Notes under the pieces: model-generated
What the model was told of the DNA's origin: nothing
Database searches by the model: none
What the model saw: the letters and a program-made list of their open reading frames with translations, nothing else
DNA from: Streptomyces lacrimifluminis
Lineage (GTDB): Bacteria > Actinomycetota > Actinomycetes > Streptomycetales > Streptomycetaceae
DNA: 64,000 nucleotides
Direction of reading: 5' to 3'
Assembly (NCBI RefSeq): GCF_014646095.1
Contig: NZ_BMMU01000032.1
Coordinates: forward strand, 1 to 64,000
In this document: piece by piece, positions 17,031-25,865 of the stretch
Layout of the letters: each line of letters opens with the position of its first letter
Position numbering within the stretch: the first letter of the stretch is position 1
Program-made: the position numbers and the translations under genes

Positions 17031-17924
17031 CTAATTCCGTGGATCGTCGCCGCGCCGGAATGTGCCGGGCGTCATATTGACCCGGCGCGCGAAGAACTTG
17101 CCGAAGTTCGTGACTTCGGTGAACCCGAGCTGGCGGGCGATGGTGCCGACAGGCAGATCCGTGTGGACCAGAAGACGCTTCGCCTCCAGGGCGACACGGG
17201 CGTCGATCAGGTCCTTGGTGGAGGTGCCGGCGACGATGCGGCAGGCCCGGGACAGGGTGCGGGGCGTGCAGTTGAGCGCGGCGGCGTAGTCCTCGACCAG
17301 CCGGGTCGTGCGATAGGAGGCCTCCAGCTCGCGTCGGAAACGCAGGAAGAGCTCACCGTTCTCGCCGGAGGGGGTGTCGGTCTCCCGGTGATCCTTCCGC
17401 TGGCTGCGGCACAGCTGGTCGATGTGCATCAGGGCGACCGCCAGCAGATGCTTGAGGATGTCCTCGCCGAGGCCCTGGTCGGGCCGCCCGAACTCCTCCT
17501 GGATCAGGGCCAGCACCCGCTGGAAGCCGGCCAGCTCGTCGTCGCCGAGCTGCCAGTGGCAGGGGCGCAGGACATCGTCGAGCATTCCCATCTGGGCGCG
17601 CAGTCGCAAGGGGAAGGTCTCGGTGAACATGACGAGGTGAGCGTCCATGTTCGTCGCCGATGCGAACTGGATCACCTGGTTCGGCCGGATCCACAGCAGG
17701 GAGCCCGCCCGGCACGAGTAGCGCGTGGAGTCGATCGTGAAGTCTCCGGTTCCCGACTCGACCAGCATGATCTGGTGATAGTCGAGCCGGTGGGGAGCGG
17801 TGGTGAAGTCCATCCGGACCTTCGCGCGCACCTCACCGAGCGAGGTCACGGCTATGCCGACCCCGGGTCTGCAGAGGGGTGTGTAGGGGATCACAGGGAT
17901 CGGTAACGAAGCGAAATCGACCAT
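17031..17924 (-). CDS. AraC family transcriptional regulator
   Basis: A 297-residue activator-type regulator. The N-terminal half is a cupin-like sensor of the AraC_binding_2 type (HQIMLVESGTGDFTID, about residues 50-66, and CRAGSLLWIRPNQV). The C-terminal double helix-turn-helix runs from about residue 195 (YAAALNCTPRTLSRACRIV) to KRLLVHTDLPVGTIARQLGF and TNFGKFFARRVNMTPGTFRR. It is divergent from the IclR gene with a 136-bp gap. Target and ligand are unknown. Confidence 0.9.
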   Translation of the reverse strand: MVDFASLPIPVIPYTPLCRPGVGIAVTSLGEVRAKVRMDFTTAPHRLDYHQIMLVESGTGDFTIDSTRYSCRAGSLLWIRPNQVIQFASATNMDAHLVMFTETFPLRLRAQMGMLDDVLRPCHWQLGDDELAGFQRVLALIQEEFGRPDQGLGEDILKHLLAVALMHIDQLCRSQRKDHRETDTPSGENGELFLRFRRELEASYRTTRLVEDYAAALNCTPRTLSRACRIVAGTSTKDLIDARVALEAKRLLVHTDLPVGTIARQLGFTEVTNFGKFFARRVNMTPGTFRRGDDPRN

Positions 17925-18060
17925 GAGCGTTCCGGAATCGACCTTTCTCAGGCTTCTTTAAAAATCAATGATAGGCGTGGCCGCCCGTTGCCAGATCACT
18001 TCTGGCGCATGCACGAGTAATCGTCCCCACATGATGTGCAGGTGAAGGGAAGTTGACGGG

Positions 18061-18849
18061 ATGACCACCCACCCCAGCGCCCCCGAGCGCTCGGTTGTCG
18101 ACCGGACGCTCAGCATTCTCGGCGTCTTCGACCGTGACAACCGCACCCTGACGCTGAGCGACATCAGCCGGCGCTCCGGACTTCCGGTCGCCACGGTCCA
18201 TCGCATCGTCAACAAGCTCCATGGCTGGGGCGCACTGGAGCGAGGGGAAGAAGGCGGTTACAGCATCGGCCTGAAACTGTGGGAGACGGCGATGCTCGCC
18301 CCCCGGTACTCGGGCCTTGCCGAGGCCGCGCAGTCCCACCTCGTGGAGCTCCACGACCAGTCCGGCGGCGCGGCGGTCCTCGCCCTGCGTGACGGAAAGG
18401 AGAGTGTCTGTCTGTCCATCCTCTCCAATGACCCCGGTCTCACGGCCTACCGCGGTGGCCCAGGCTGTCGGCTCCCCCTGCACGTCACCGCGACGGGCCT
18501 GGTCCTGCTGGCGCACGCGAGTGTCGTTCTCCAGGACGAGATCTGCGCCGGCCCGCTCCGCGCGTACACCGCCGCCACCATCACCAACGGCGCCACGCTG
18601 CGAAATCAACTGAGCCGGACAAGGCGGGAAGGCTACGCGATGGTCTGCAGCTCCCTGCACGAGGGCCGGGGAGCGATCGCGGCCCCGGTGCGCAACGCGT
18701 GCGGCACGGTGGTGGCGTCGGTGGGTGTCGTGGGCCCACTGAACATGCTCCAGCCGTCCCGACTGGCCCCGCTGGTCATGGCCACGGCCGAGGCGGTCTC
18801 CCAGCAGGACCGGACGGAAGGGCGGCGGATGGCGGGGGTGGGCGCGTAG
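18061..18849 (+). CDS. IclR family transcriptional regulator
   Basis: A 262-residue regulator. Winged helix: VVDRTLSILGVFDRDNRTLTL then ISRRSGLPVATVHRIVNKLH and a GGYSIG wing (residues 12-66). The C-terminal IclR effector domain shows LALRDGKESVCL, LPLHVTATGLVLLAH and REGYAMVCSSLHEGRGAIAAPV (about 115-220), the usual small-molecule pocket. ATG 18061 has a GGGAAG site. The next same-strand gene, a TauD-type dioxygenase, starts 906 bp downstream, so a regulatory link is possible but not close. Confidence 0.88.
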   Translation: MTTHPSAPERSVVDRTLSILGVFDRDNRTLTLSDISRRSGLPVATVHRIVNKLHGWGALERGEEGGYSIGLKLWETAMLAPRYSGLAEAAQSHLVELHDQSGGAAVLALRDGKESVCLSILSNDPGLTAYRGGPGCRLPLHVTATGLVLLAHASVVLQDEICAGPLRAYTAATITNGATLRNQLSRTRREGYAMVCSSLHEGRGAIAAPVRNACGTVVASVGVVGPLNMLQPSRLAPLVMATAEAVSQQDRTEGRRMAGVGA

Positions 18850-19755
18850 CCCGCCCTACCCCACGCAACGCCGTCCCGCCCCTGCCCCCGTCCTCTGCCG
18901 CCGCCGCGATCCGTCGATCGGCTCGCAGCTCCCGACTCCCTTTACGGGAGCAGGAGTTCTTTCCCCCCAAGAGAGGAACATGTCGCGCAATCGGGTCGGA
19001 TCGGCGGGGCGGGCGGCAACCGCGAGCGGAGGTGCACGGCGCACGTCGCCCACCGGTCGACGTGCGCCGTGCGGGTCGTCCGTCGAGAGGACGGTCCGCA
19101 CGGCGCGCGCTGCAACAGCGGTCTCAGCCCGGCCGACCGGGCGGCGGGCAGATCGTCCGGGTCGTAGGGGAAGCGCGGCTGCAGCAGCCTGATGGCAGGC
19201 GGCCGTGGGCAGCCGATCGTGGTCCAACCCGCCAGTGCGCGTCAGCCCAGAGCGCGTCCGCCACGAGCTTGCGGCAGACCACACAGGCCAGGCCCCGGCC
19301 TCGCCGTCGCGGTCCGGCTCCGTCAGCACCGGAGGTGGTAACGGTTCGACCCGCGACTCCGCTTCGAACCTCGAAGGTGAAGGTCTCTCGTGCGGTGACC
19401 GAGGTCCGCAGGCATCGACAGCCGCTCCCTGGCGGGCAACCAACGGACAAAGTCACCGGGTTCGGGGACACAGGGTCCGGCAGCGGTCATCGTTGCGGCC
19501 CTTCGGATGCGCCCGGGCACTGTGGGGCCCCACGCAGACACTGGGGCAAGCGGTCCCTGGACAATCGGGCGCGGGACCGAATCGACCTGCGGCTCCACCG
19601 CGTCGGGGCGACCAGCCGCGACGGCCCCGCGGGTTGACGTACCGGGCGTCCGGTTGAGACGCGGCGCCCGGTCGCCATGTCCGCCGAATACTGACACGCT
19701 CACCAGCGAGACCGACACACGAGACCGACACAACGGACCCACGATCGGAGCGTGC
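18850..19755. other. 906-bp gap with strong hairpin
   Basis: This is one of the longest non-coding stretches here. It contains a perfect 15-bp hairpin at 19034-19072. A frame starting at 18980 behind GAGAGGAAC gives only Ala/Arg/Thr/Gly-rich peptide of 70 residues, and the minus-strand frames are equally unconvincing. The A/T-richer segment just before 19756 probably carries the dioxygenase promoter. Confidence 0.45.
19034..19072. terminator. 15-bp perfect hairpin
   Basis: GCACGGCGCACGTCG (19034-19048) / CGACGTGCGCCGTGC (19058-19072) with a 9-base loop, about 185 bp after the IclR stop. Probably a terminator or a structured 3' end. Confidence 0.5.
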
Positions 19756-20757
19756 ATGAGGACGAACCGGCCCGCGAACGGCGAAGTGCCCCCGACCGAC
19801 CAGGAGTCGGGGGAGGCGAGCGCAGCCGGAGTCGAGGTGAGGCCTGTCGCGGGGCACATCGGTGCCGAGATCTCGGGCGTCGACCTGACCGAGCCCCTGG
19901 ACAGCGCCGTGGTCGCCGCGATCAGGGCGGCCGTCCTGCGCTGGAAGGTGGTGTTCTTCCGTGGCCAACGGCTGGACCACGCCGGGCACATCGCCTTCGC
20001 ACGCCGGTTCGGCGAGCCGGTCGTCCTCGGACGGCGCGGCGGCGCCTCACCGCCCGACTTCCCCGAGATCGAGACGACCGCCGACCGGCTGGAGCTGGGC
20101 GGACGCTACGGCATGGAGCACACCGAGTGGCTGGAGCGGCGCCGCCACTCGCTGTTGCGAGGCTGGCACTGTGACCACGGTGCCCGTATCGACCCGCCCG
20201 CCGCGACCGTCCTGCGCGCCGAAACCGTACCGCCGTACGGAGGTGACACCACCTGGTCCAACCTGGCCGCCGCGTACGCCGGACTCTCAGCGCCCGTACG
20301 GGAGTTCGTCGACGGACTCAGGGCCGAGCACCGGCTCGGCGTCGGCTACCAGGCGCGGCCCGGTGACGACGCGTATCTGCGGCATCTGCTGGACCACCAG
20401 GTCGCCTCGGTGCACCCGTTGGTGCGGGTCCACCCGGAGACGGGGGAGCGGGTGCTGTTCGTCAACGGCTACTACCTGGAGCAGATCGTGGACGTCTCCC
20501 GCGCGGAGAGCCGACTGCTCCTGGAGATGCTCCTCGAACAGGCGACCAGGCCCGAGTACACGGTCCGTTTCCGCTGGGAGCCCGGCAGCGTCGCCTTCTG
20601 GGACAACCGGGCCACCATCCACCTCGCCCCCGGCGACAACGCCCACCTCGGCCACCCCCGGGTCATGCACCGCGTGTTGCTGACCGGCGACATCCCGGCC
20701 GGCGTGGACGGCAGACCGTCGGAGCCGGTCACCGGTACCGAAGCCGGACGCTGGTGA
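19756..20757 (+). CDS. TauD/TfdA-family Fe(II)/2-oxoglutarate dioxygenase
   Basis: A 333-residue cytoplasmic oxygenase. Family marks: GHIGAEISGVDLTEPLD at the N-terminal side (about residue 34), RWKVVFFRGQRLDH, the first metal motif WHCDHGARIDPP (H-x-D), TTWSNLAAAY, and the distal FWDNRATIHLAP with the second His, followed by the oxoglutarate-binding Arg in HPRVMHRVLLTG. The substrate could be taurine, another sulphonate or an unrelated acid. The convergent LLM gene suggests, but does not prove, sulphur scavenging. ATG 19756 follows GGAG. Confidence 0.9.
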   Translation: MRTNRPANGEVPPTDQESGEASAAGVEVRPVAGHIGAEISGVDLTEPLDSAVVAAIRAAVLRWKVVFFRGQRLDHAGHIAFARRFGEPVVLGRRGGASPPDFPEIETTADRLELGGRYGMEHTEWLERRRHSLLRGWHCDHGARIDPPAATVLRAETVPPYGGDTTWSNLAAAYAGLSAPVREFVDGLRAEHRLGVGYQARPGDDAYLRHLLDHQVASVHPLVRVHPETGERVLFVNGYYLEQIVDVSRAESRLLLEMLLEQATRPEYTVRFRWEPGSVAFWDNRATIHLAPGDNAHLGHPRVMHRVLLTGDIPAGVDGRPSEPVTGTEAGRW

Positions 20758-20764
20758 GGGCGCC

Positions 20765-21796
20765 TCAGCCGGTGGCCGGCTGCCAGCCCAGTGCGGGACC
20801 GAGCCGGGTCGCGATGTCCGTGAGGATCTGGACGTAGTCCTCGTGGTCGAAGGTGAACGGCAGCGCGAAGGCCACCTCGTCGATCTCCTGGAACGCGACG
20901 TGCGCGTAGAGGCGTTCGGCGATCTCGGCCGACGTGCCGACGAGGTCCGGCGCGAACATCAGCCGTGCCGGACCCTGCGGGGCCTCGGTCCGTGGCAGCC
21001 GCTTCGCCGCGTACTCCTCGTACTTCGCGCGCTGCTCGGGCGAGGCGCTGTCGGTGGGGATCACGACGAGGCCCTGGGAGACCCGGGCCCGGTCGCCGTC
21101 CGGGTGGTGGGCGCGGAAGGCCCGGACGCCCGCCAGCTGGATCTCGGCGAAGTCCGGCGCCTCCTCGTGCCCCTCGGCCTTGACGACACTGCTGGTCAGG
21201 AAGTTCATCCCGTGCTCACCGGCCCACTGGGCCGACCGCAGACTGCCGCCGCCGTACCACAGCCGGCTGCCCAGCCCCGGGGAATGCGGTTGCACCCGGT
21301 CGGAGAACACCTCGAATCCCTGCACCCCGCTGAAGTCGCTGGCCGCCTTGCCGCGTACGTGGTCCAGCAGTCGTTCGACCCGCTGGTAGCTGAAGTCCTC
21401 GGCATCCGCCGTGCCGGGGTACAGGGCGTCCTTGATGTGGTCGTAGTTCATCGGTGGGCCCACACTCAGACCCGGGTTCAGCCGGCCGCCGGAGAGGATG
21501 TCGACGGTCGCCAGGTCCTCCGCCAGACGCAGCGGGTTCTCCCAGCCCAGGGGGATGACCGCGGTGCCCAGCTCGATACGGCGGGTGCGCTGCGAGGCCG
21601 CCGCGAGGACGGCCACGGGGGAGGAGATCCCGTACTGGAGATGGCGGTGGCGCAGCCACGCGCTGTCGAAACCCAGCCGCTCACCCAGCTCGATGATCTC
21701 CAGCGTTGATTCGTGCCCTGCTCGCGGATCGTCCCCGTCGAACAGTCCGATGGTGAGAAAGCCCAGTTTGCGCAGCGGCTGTGAGGGGGACGGCAC
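20765..21796 (-). CDS. LLM-class flavin-dependent oxidoreductase
   Basis: A 343-residue luciferase-like (TIM barrel) FMN or F420 enzyme. Seen: GFLTIGLFDGDDPRAG at the start, FDSAWLRHRHLQYG, the typical RRIELGTAVIPLGWENPLRLAEDLATVDILSGGR stretch, and LWYGGGSLRSAQWAGEHGMN. A TTG at 21808 would give four more residues, but GGAGGAG lies inside that extension and sits correctly for GTG 21796, which is chosen. It converges on the TauD-like gene with a 7-bp gap. Partner reductase and substrate are unknown. Confidence 0.87.
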   Translation of the reverse strand: MPSPSQPLRKLGFLTIGLFDGDDPRAGHESTLEIIELGERLGFDSAWLRHRHLQYGISSPVAVLAAASQRTRRIELGTAVIPLGWENPLRLAEDLATVDILSGGRLNPGLSVGPPMNYDHIKDALYPGTADAEDFSYQRVERLLDHVRGKAASDFSGVQGFEVFSDRVQPHSPGLGSRLWYGGGSLRSAQWAGEHGMNFLTSSVVKAEGHEEAPDFAEIQLAGVRAFRAHHPDGDRARVSQGLVVIPTDSASPEQRAKYEEYAAKRLPRTEAPQGPARLMFAPDLVGTSAEIAERLYAHVAFQEIDEVAFALPFTFDHEDYVQILTDIATRLGPALGWQPATG

Positions 21797-21826
21797 GAAC
21801 TCCTCCAACGATCGTCGTACGCACGT

Positions 21827-23377
21827 TCACGCTTCGTCGATTGTGCCAGCCGGCCGGGTCAGCGGAATGACGACCTCGTCCTCGACCGGTGGATCCAGCT
21901 CCTGCCTGAGCTTGCCGGTCGCGGAGAAGCAGCGCAGCCGGACCTCCTCGGGAGACACGTCGATGCGCAGGAAGCTCTTGAAGAACGGCGGGCTGTACGT
22001 CGCCGAACCGGGCGAGAACAGTTGCGTGTACGCCTTCCGGACCGGGAGCCGCAGACGCCGCGTCCGGTCGGGACGGCGGGCCGTGCCCAGCAGGCCGGCG
22101 ACCAGCCGGATGCGCCAGGTGAGGCGGACGGACTCGCCGGGGTCGCGCGTCGGACGGATGCCCAGGCGCTCGGCGATCACGGCCGTCGCCTCGGCCTCGG
22201 TGAGGGTGAAGAAGCGGCGCAGGTGCAGCCGTCGGCCGTAGATGCGGCTGTAGAAGGCCAGCGAGTCGCCGCGCAGGGGATAGCAGCGGAAGTCGTCCTC
22301 GGTGACGTCGGCCACCGAGACGGGCTTGATGGTGTGGGTGGCGTGCATGAACGCACCGCCCCCGCCCGAGACGATGTACTGGATGGTCCCGTTGACGCGG
22401 CCGGGCACGCTCACCGGATAGCGCTGGTAGTTGTGGATGTCACCGCCTATCGCGGCCACGAAGTTCCGCTCCGGAACGCGGACCAGGTCGTCGACCGTGC
22501 CGCCGCCCTCGATCGGGCAGGGGTGGTGCTCGCCGTCCACGTACAGGGGTGACCCCGTGATGAGGATCTTCGGGACGGGCCCCGAGGACACCTCTTTCAG
22601 CCAGCGGCCCTGCTCGGCGTCGAGCGTGCCCAGCAGGCCGGTGTCGATGCCTATGATGCGCACCGGTCCGGCGTCGATCGCCCAGTACGGGCCGGGCTGG
22701 ACGGACTGTTGGGCCGGCGCCGAGCGCAACTTGCTTGCCTCGGCGAGGCGTTGCTCGTCCACGGCGCTCGGCCTGTGCCACAGCTTCGAGCGCAGCCAGG
22801 CGGGGGTCAGCGGGCGGGGCGCGGGCTCGGCCGGGAGGGGCGGGGCGTCGCAGAAGACGCGCATGAACCCGTTCAGGTCCTCGTACCAGTCATGGTTGCC
22901 CGGTATCGCGTAGATGGGCGCCGGGTAGCTCTGGTAGGGGCGGAAGAACTTGGTGCCGAAGTCGTCGGTCGCCCCGACGGGATAGATCACGTCGCTGGCG
23001 AGCACGGAGAACGCCGTGTCCTGACCGATCGTCAGAAAGCCGGGGACGACGGCGTACTGGGGTGCGTCACCCTCGCCCGTGTCGCCGATGACCATGAAGG
23101 AGAAGCGGTCCGGGTCGCTGCGCCGGATCACCTTGTCGGCGGGAGCGCCCGCGGCTGTCCGCTGTTCGGACCAGCGGCTGCGGGTGCGGCCCGTGGGATC
23201 GCCGAACCAGGAGGCCAGCACACCGTTGCGAGCGGGCCACAGCGTCCGGGGGTTGACCCACGAGAGCTTCTCGACCCGATCCGGCATCAACTCGCGGTAG
23301 GAGCCCGGGTTTTCGAGACCCCATCCGGCGCCCTCGGGGGTGTCGCGGGATGAGTGAGTCCGTGAAGGGTCAACCAT
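21827..23377 (-). CDS. calcineurin-like metallophosphoesterase
   Basis: A 516-residue protein without signal peptide. Dimetal phosphoesterase motifs: FMVIGDTGEGD (about residue 94), SDVIYPVGATDDF, the central YAIPGNHDWYEDL, LITGSPLYVDGEHH and GGDIHNYQRY. The C-terminal 150 residues form an extra, basic, beta-rich region. The substrate is unknown. It starts 20 bp after the MHYT gene stop and is almost certainly in one operon with it, so a membrane sensor and a phosphatase may work together. The first 54 codons of a longer frame overlap the MHYT gene and were dropped. Confidence 0.87.
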   Translation of the reverse strand: MVDPSRTHSSRDTPEGAGWGLENPGSYRELMPDRVEKLSWVNPRTLWPARNGVLASWFGDPTGRTRSRWSEQRTAAGAPADKVIRRSDPDRFSFMVIGDTGEGDAPQYAVVPGFLTIGQDTAFSVLASDVIYPVGATDDFGTKFFRPYQSYPAPIYAIPGNHDWYEDLNGFMRVFCDAPPLPAEPAPRPLTPAWLRSKLWHRPSAVDEQRLAEASKLRSAPAQQSVQPGPYWAIDAGPVRIIGIDTGLLGTLDAEQGRWLKEVSSGPVPKILITGSPLYVDGEHHPCPIEGGGTVDDLVRVPERNFVAAIGGDIHNYQRYPVSVPGRVNGTIQYIVSGGGGAFMHATHTIKPVSVADVTEDDFRCYPLRGDSLAFYSRIYGRRLHLRRFFTLTEAEATAVIAERLGIRPTRDPGESVRLTWRIRLVAGLLGTARRPDRTRRLRLPVRKAYTQLFSPGSATYSPPFFKSFLRIDVSPEEVRLRCFSATGKLRQELDPPVEDEVVIPLTRPAGTIDEA

Positions 23378-23397
23378 CGGGGCACCGTAGCAATGTC

Positions 23398-24279
23398 CTA
23401 CAGGCGAAGATCCGTCCGGGTCCGGGGCGGGGTCCGCTGCCAGCTGGGAGAGCGTCGTCCTGTGTCGTGGGACGCCGACTGCTGCGGTATCTGCGGCGCC
23501 TCTCGCGCGGGCTGTCGACGGGGGTTCCTTCCTCCCCATTCCCCTTCACCCAGCACCAGCAACGGGTCGAACATCACCACGACCGCGGCCAGTAGGAGGA
23601 AGATCGCCGGGCCGATCAGCATCGGCAGCAGCAGCGAGGTCGGCGAGTCACCGGCCCAGGTGTTGGCGGACGTCTCGTGCAGATGCACGCTGACGGCGGC
23701 CATGCCCGTGTAGTGCATACCGCTGACGGCCACACCCATCACCAGGCTGGCCCCGAGGCTGGTCAGGAAACCCCGGATGGAGACGGCGGCCCACAGCGCG
23801 GCGGTCGCGGCGACGATGGCGATCACCACCGAGAGTGTCACGGTCGCCACGTCGTAGCGGATCGTGCCGTTCAGATGGAGCGCCGCCATGCCGAGGTAGT
23901 GCATCGCGGCGACGCCGAGACCGGTCACGATGCCCGCGGCGGAGAGCGCCGCAGGCGTGGCCCCGCGATATCCGACGACGAACACCCCGATACCGACGAC
24001 GACGATCGCGACGGCGAGGCTGATGACCGTCAGCCCGGTGTCGTAGCGGACCGCGGTCTCCTCGACCTGGAACCCGATCATCGCGATGAAGTGCATGGTC
24101 CAGATCCCGCACCCGATGGCCGCGGCCCCCAGTGCCAGCCAACCCGGCTTCCACGAGTCCAGGTTGAGCAGCGATCTGACCACACAGCGCAACCCCAGGG
24201 CGCTTCCCAGGCAGGCCATGACGTAGGCGGCCACAGGCGTGACGAACCCGTAACTGAATCCGTCAATTGTTCCTTGCAT
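23398..24279 (-). CDS. MHYT-domain membrane sensor
   Basis: A 293-residue integral membrane protein with about seven hydrophobic helices. The three signature repeats are clear: MHFIAM (about residue 64), MHYLGM (about 128) and MHYTGM (about 191). In this family they are proposed to bind copper and sense O2, NO or CO. The cytoplasmic tail after about residue 245 is Arg/Pro/Ser-rich with no kinase or cyclase domain. ATG 24279 follows GGGGGGA. The downstream metallophosphoesterase is likely co-expressed and may be its output. Confidence 0.9.
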   Translation of the reverse strand: MQGTIDGFSYGFVTPVAAYVMACLGSALGLRCVVRSLLNLDSWKPGWLALGAAAIGCGIWTMHFIAMIGFQVEETAVRYDTGLTVISLAVAIVVVGIGVFVVGYRGATPAALSAAGIVTGLGVAAMHYLGMAALHLNGTIRYDVATVTLSVVIAIVAATAALWAAVSIRGFLTSLGASLVMGVAVSGMHYTGMAAVSVHLHETSANTWAGDSPTSLLLPMLIGPAIFLLLAAVVVMFDPLLVLGEGEWGGRNPRRQPAREAPQIPQQSASHDTGRRSPSWQRTPPRTRTDLRL

Positions 24280-24487
24280 ATGCCAAATCCCCCCGAGGCG
24301 CAACACATTGAGGGGTGAAATTCTCGCCTCAAGTGCGAACAAAGCAAGCGGTTACCGCAGGTACTCGGTGAATTTCATTTGACTGATGGTCAAGATCGGT
24401 CGATAAGGGATGGGATTCGGCCGGAATCCCTGATTCCGGTAATGGCGCTGCCGTTTGGACCGCTGATCGCTATGCTGCGCGCCAAAG

Positions 24488-24497
24488 CGTTCAAACG
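24488..24497. promoter_or_regulatory. candidate operator CGTTCAAACG
   Basis: Upstream of the DeoR/LacI hybrid regulator. Its complement CGTTTGAACG nearly matches CGTTTGACCG at 25684-25693 in front of the dehydrogenase operon, so both may bind this regulator. Confidence 0.4.
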
Positions 24498-24551
24498 AAC
24501 ATTCCGGTGTACGGGTACGCCGGTGCATCCGGACATGAGGGAGTGAACGGT

Positions 24552-25682
24552 ATGCGCGAGCCGGTCGAAGTGAGGCGGCAGCGGATCCTGGCCGCCGTAC
24601 AGGCACGCGGCGCGGCCCGGGTGACCGATCTCGCCGCCGAACTGGAGGTCTCGGTGGTCACCGTCCGCCGCGACGTGGAGGAACTCGCCCGCGAGGGCAG
24701 GCTCCGGCGCGGCCACGGCATCGCCCGCTCGACGCTTCCGGTACCGGACGCCCGGCCCGAGCCGGTCACCGCGCCCGGGGACGGCGACACCGTCGTTCTG
24801 GTCGTCCCCGCCCGCCACTCCTACCTCTACGAGACCCTGCACGGCGCCCGCCCCGTCCTTGAGGAGGCCGGCGTACGCATCGCCCTGCACATCGCCCCGC
24901 AGGCCGCCGGCGCCGAACAGCCCCTGGTGGAGCGGGCGTTGGCGGACGGCGCCAGGGGGGTGCTGATCGCCCCCCGCTGGCGCACCCTCGCCGCCGAGGA
25001 GGCCGACGCGAAATGGCTGTGCGGGCTCGGCGTGCCGACCGTCCTGATGGAGCGCAGGCCCCGCCCCGGCAGCGCACTGCACGCCCTGGACTCCGTCTGC
25101 ACCGACCACTGGTACGGCGCCCATCTCGCCGTGGAACACCTGGTCGCCCTCGGCCACCGCAGGATCGTCTTCGCCACCCGCGACGACAGCCCCACCGCAC
25201 GGGCCCTGCGCATCGCCTTGACGGGGATCGCCGGCGCCCATCCGGAACTCGACGCCTGGACCCTCACGCTGAGTTCGCCCGACGCGCGCCCCGACCGCAC
25301 GGCCGACGTGGACCGTCCCGCCGTCGACCTGCCCGGCGTCCTGCGTGAACTGGACGCCACGGCGTGTGTGCTGCACGGCGACGTGGACGCGCTGATGCTG
25401 GTCCAGGACCTGGTCGCGCACGGCGTCAGGGTGCCGGAGGACTGCTCGGTCGTCGCGTACGACGACGTCGTGGCCGCCCTCGGCAGTACCCCCCTCACCG
25501 CCGTCTCCCCGCCCAAGGGCGAGGTCGGCCGGGCCGCCGCCGGACTGCTCCTGCACCGGCTGGGGGATCCGCGCGGGAGTGGGACAGGGCCGGCGCGGCG
25601 GATCGAGCTGCTGCCGGAGCTCAAGGTGCGAGGTTCGACGCGCGCGCTGACCTCCGTGGTGTCCCCGCCCGCTGCGGAATGA
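24552..25682 (+). CDS. DeoR-type HTH / LacI-type sensor regulator
   Basis: A 376-residue regulator combining a DeoR-type winged helix (VRRQRILAAVQARGAARVTD, then LEVSVVTVRRDVEELAREG and RLRRGHG, residues 5-60) with a periplasmic-binding-protein-like sugar sensor. The sensor shows GVLIAPRW, DHWYGAHLAVEHLVALGHRRI and a C-terminal DCSVVAYDD. The same architecture occurs in sugar-catabolism regulators. ATG 24552 follows GAGGGA; an upstream frame start at 24507 lacks a site. It lies directly before the dehydrogenase and DUF2264 genes and likely controls them. Confidence 0.87.
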   Translation: MREPVEVRRQRILAAVQARGAARVTDLAAELEVSVVTVRRDVEELAREGRLRRGHGIARSTLPVPDARPEPVTAPGDGDTVVLVVPARHSYLYETLHGARPVLEEAGVRIALHIAPQAAGAEQPLVERALADGARGVLIAPRWRTLAAEEADAKWLCGLGVPTVLMERRPRPGSALHALDSVCTDHWYGAHLAVEHLVALGHRRIVFATRDDSPTARALRIALTGIAGAHPELDAWTLTLSSPDARPDRTADVDRPAVDLPGVLRELDATACVLHGDVDALMLVQDLVAHGVRVPEDCSVVAYDDVVAALGSTPLTAVSPPKGEVGRAAAGLLLHRLGDPRGSGTGPARRIELLPELKVRGSTRALTSVVSPPAAE

Positions 25683-25683
25683 G

Positions 25684-25724
25684 CGTTTGACCGCTTTATT
25701 TTCTTCTGATCGCTCTCTTGACCG
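25684..25724. promoter_or_regulatory. TTGACCG direct repeats upstream of dehydrogenase operon
   Basis: CGTTTGACCG (25684-25693) and CTTGACCG (25717-25724) place TTGACCG copies 31 bp apart, three helical turns, immediately after the regulator stop and before the 25866 start. Confidence 0.4.
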
Positions 25725-25865
25725 TTTTCCTTGCGCCGATCAGGATTTCCGTATCAGGAACCGGACCTGGCCCGCGCGGTCCGCCGTAGTGGTCCGACCG
25801 CGGGTTTCGTCAAGCAGCGGCTTGTGCACCGGAGTTCCCGACCACCAAGGAGTGACCGACCTCGT

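Noticed and set aside
18980..19192. 70-codon ORF with a reasonable ribosome site after the IclR gene
   Set aside because: Ala/Arg/Thr/Gly low-complexity peptide that overlaps the 15-bp hairpin; no sign of selection.
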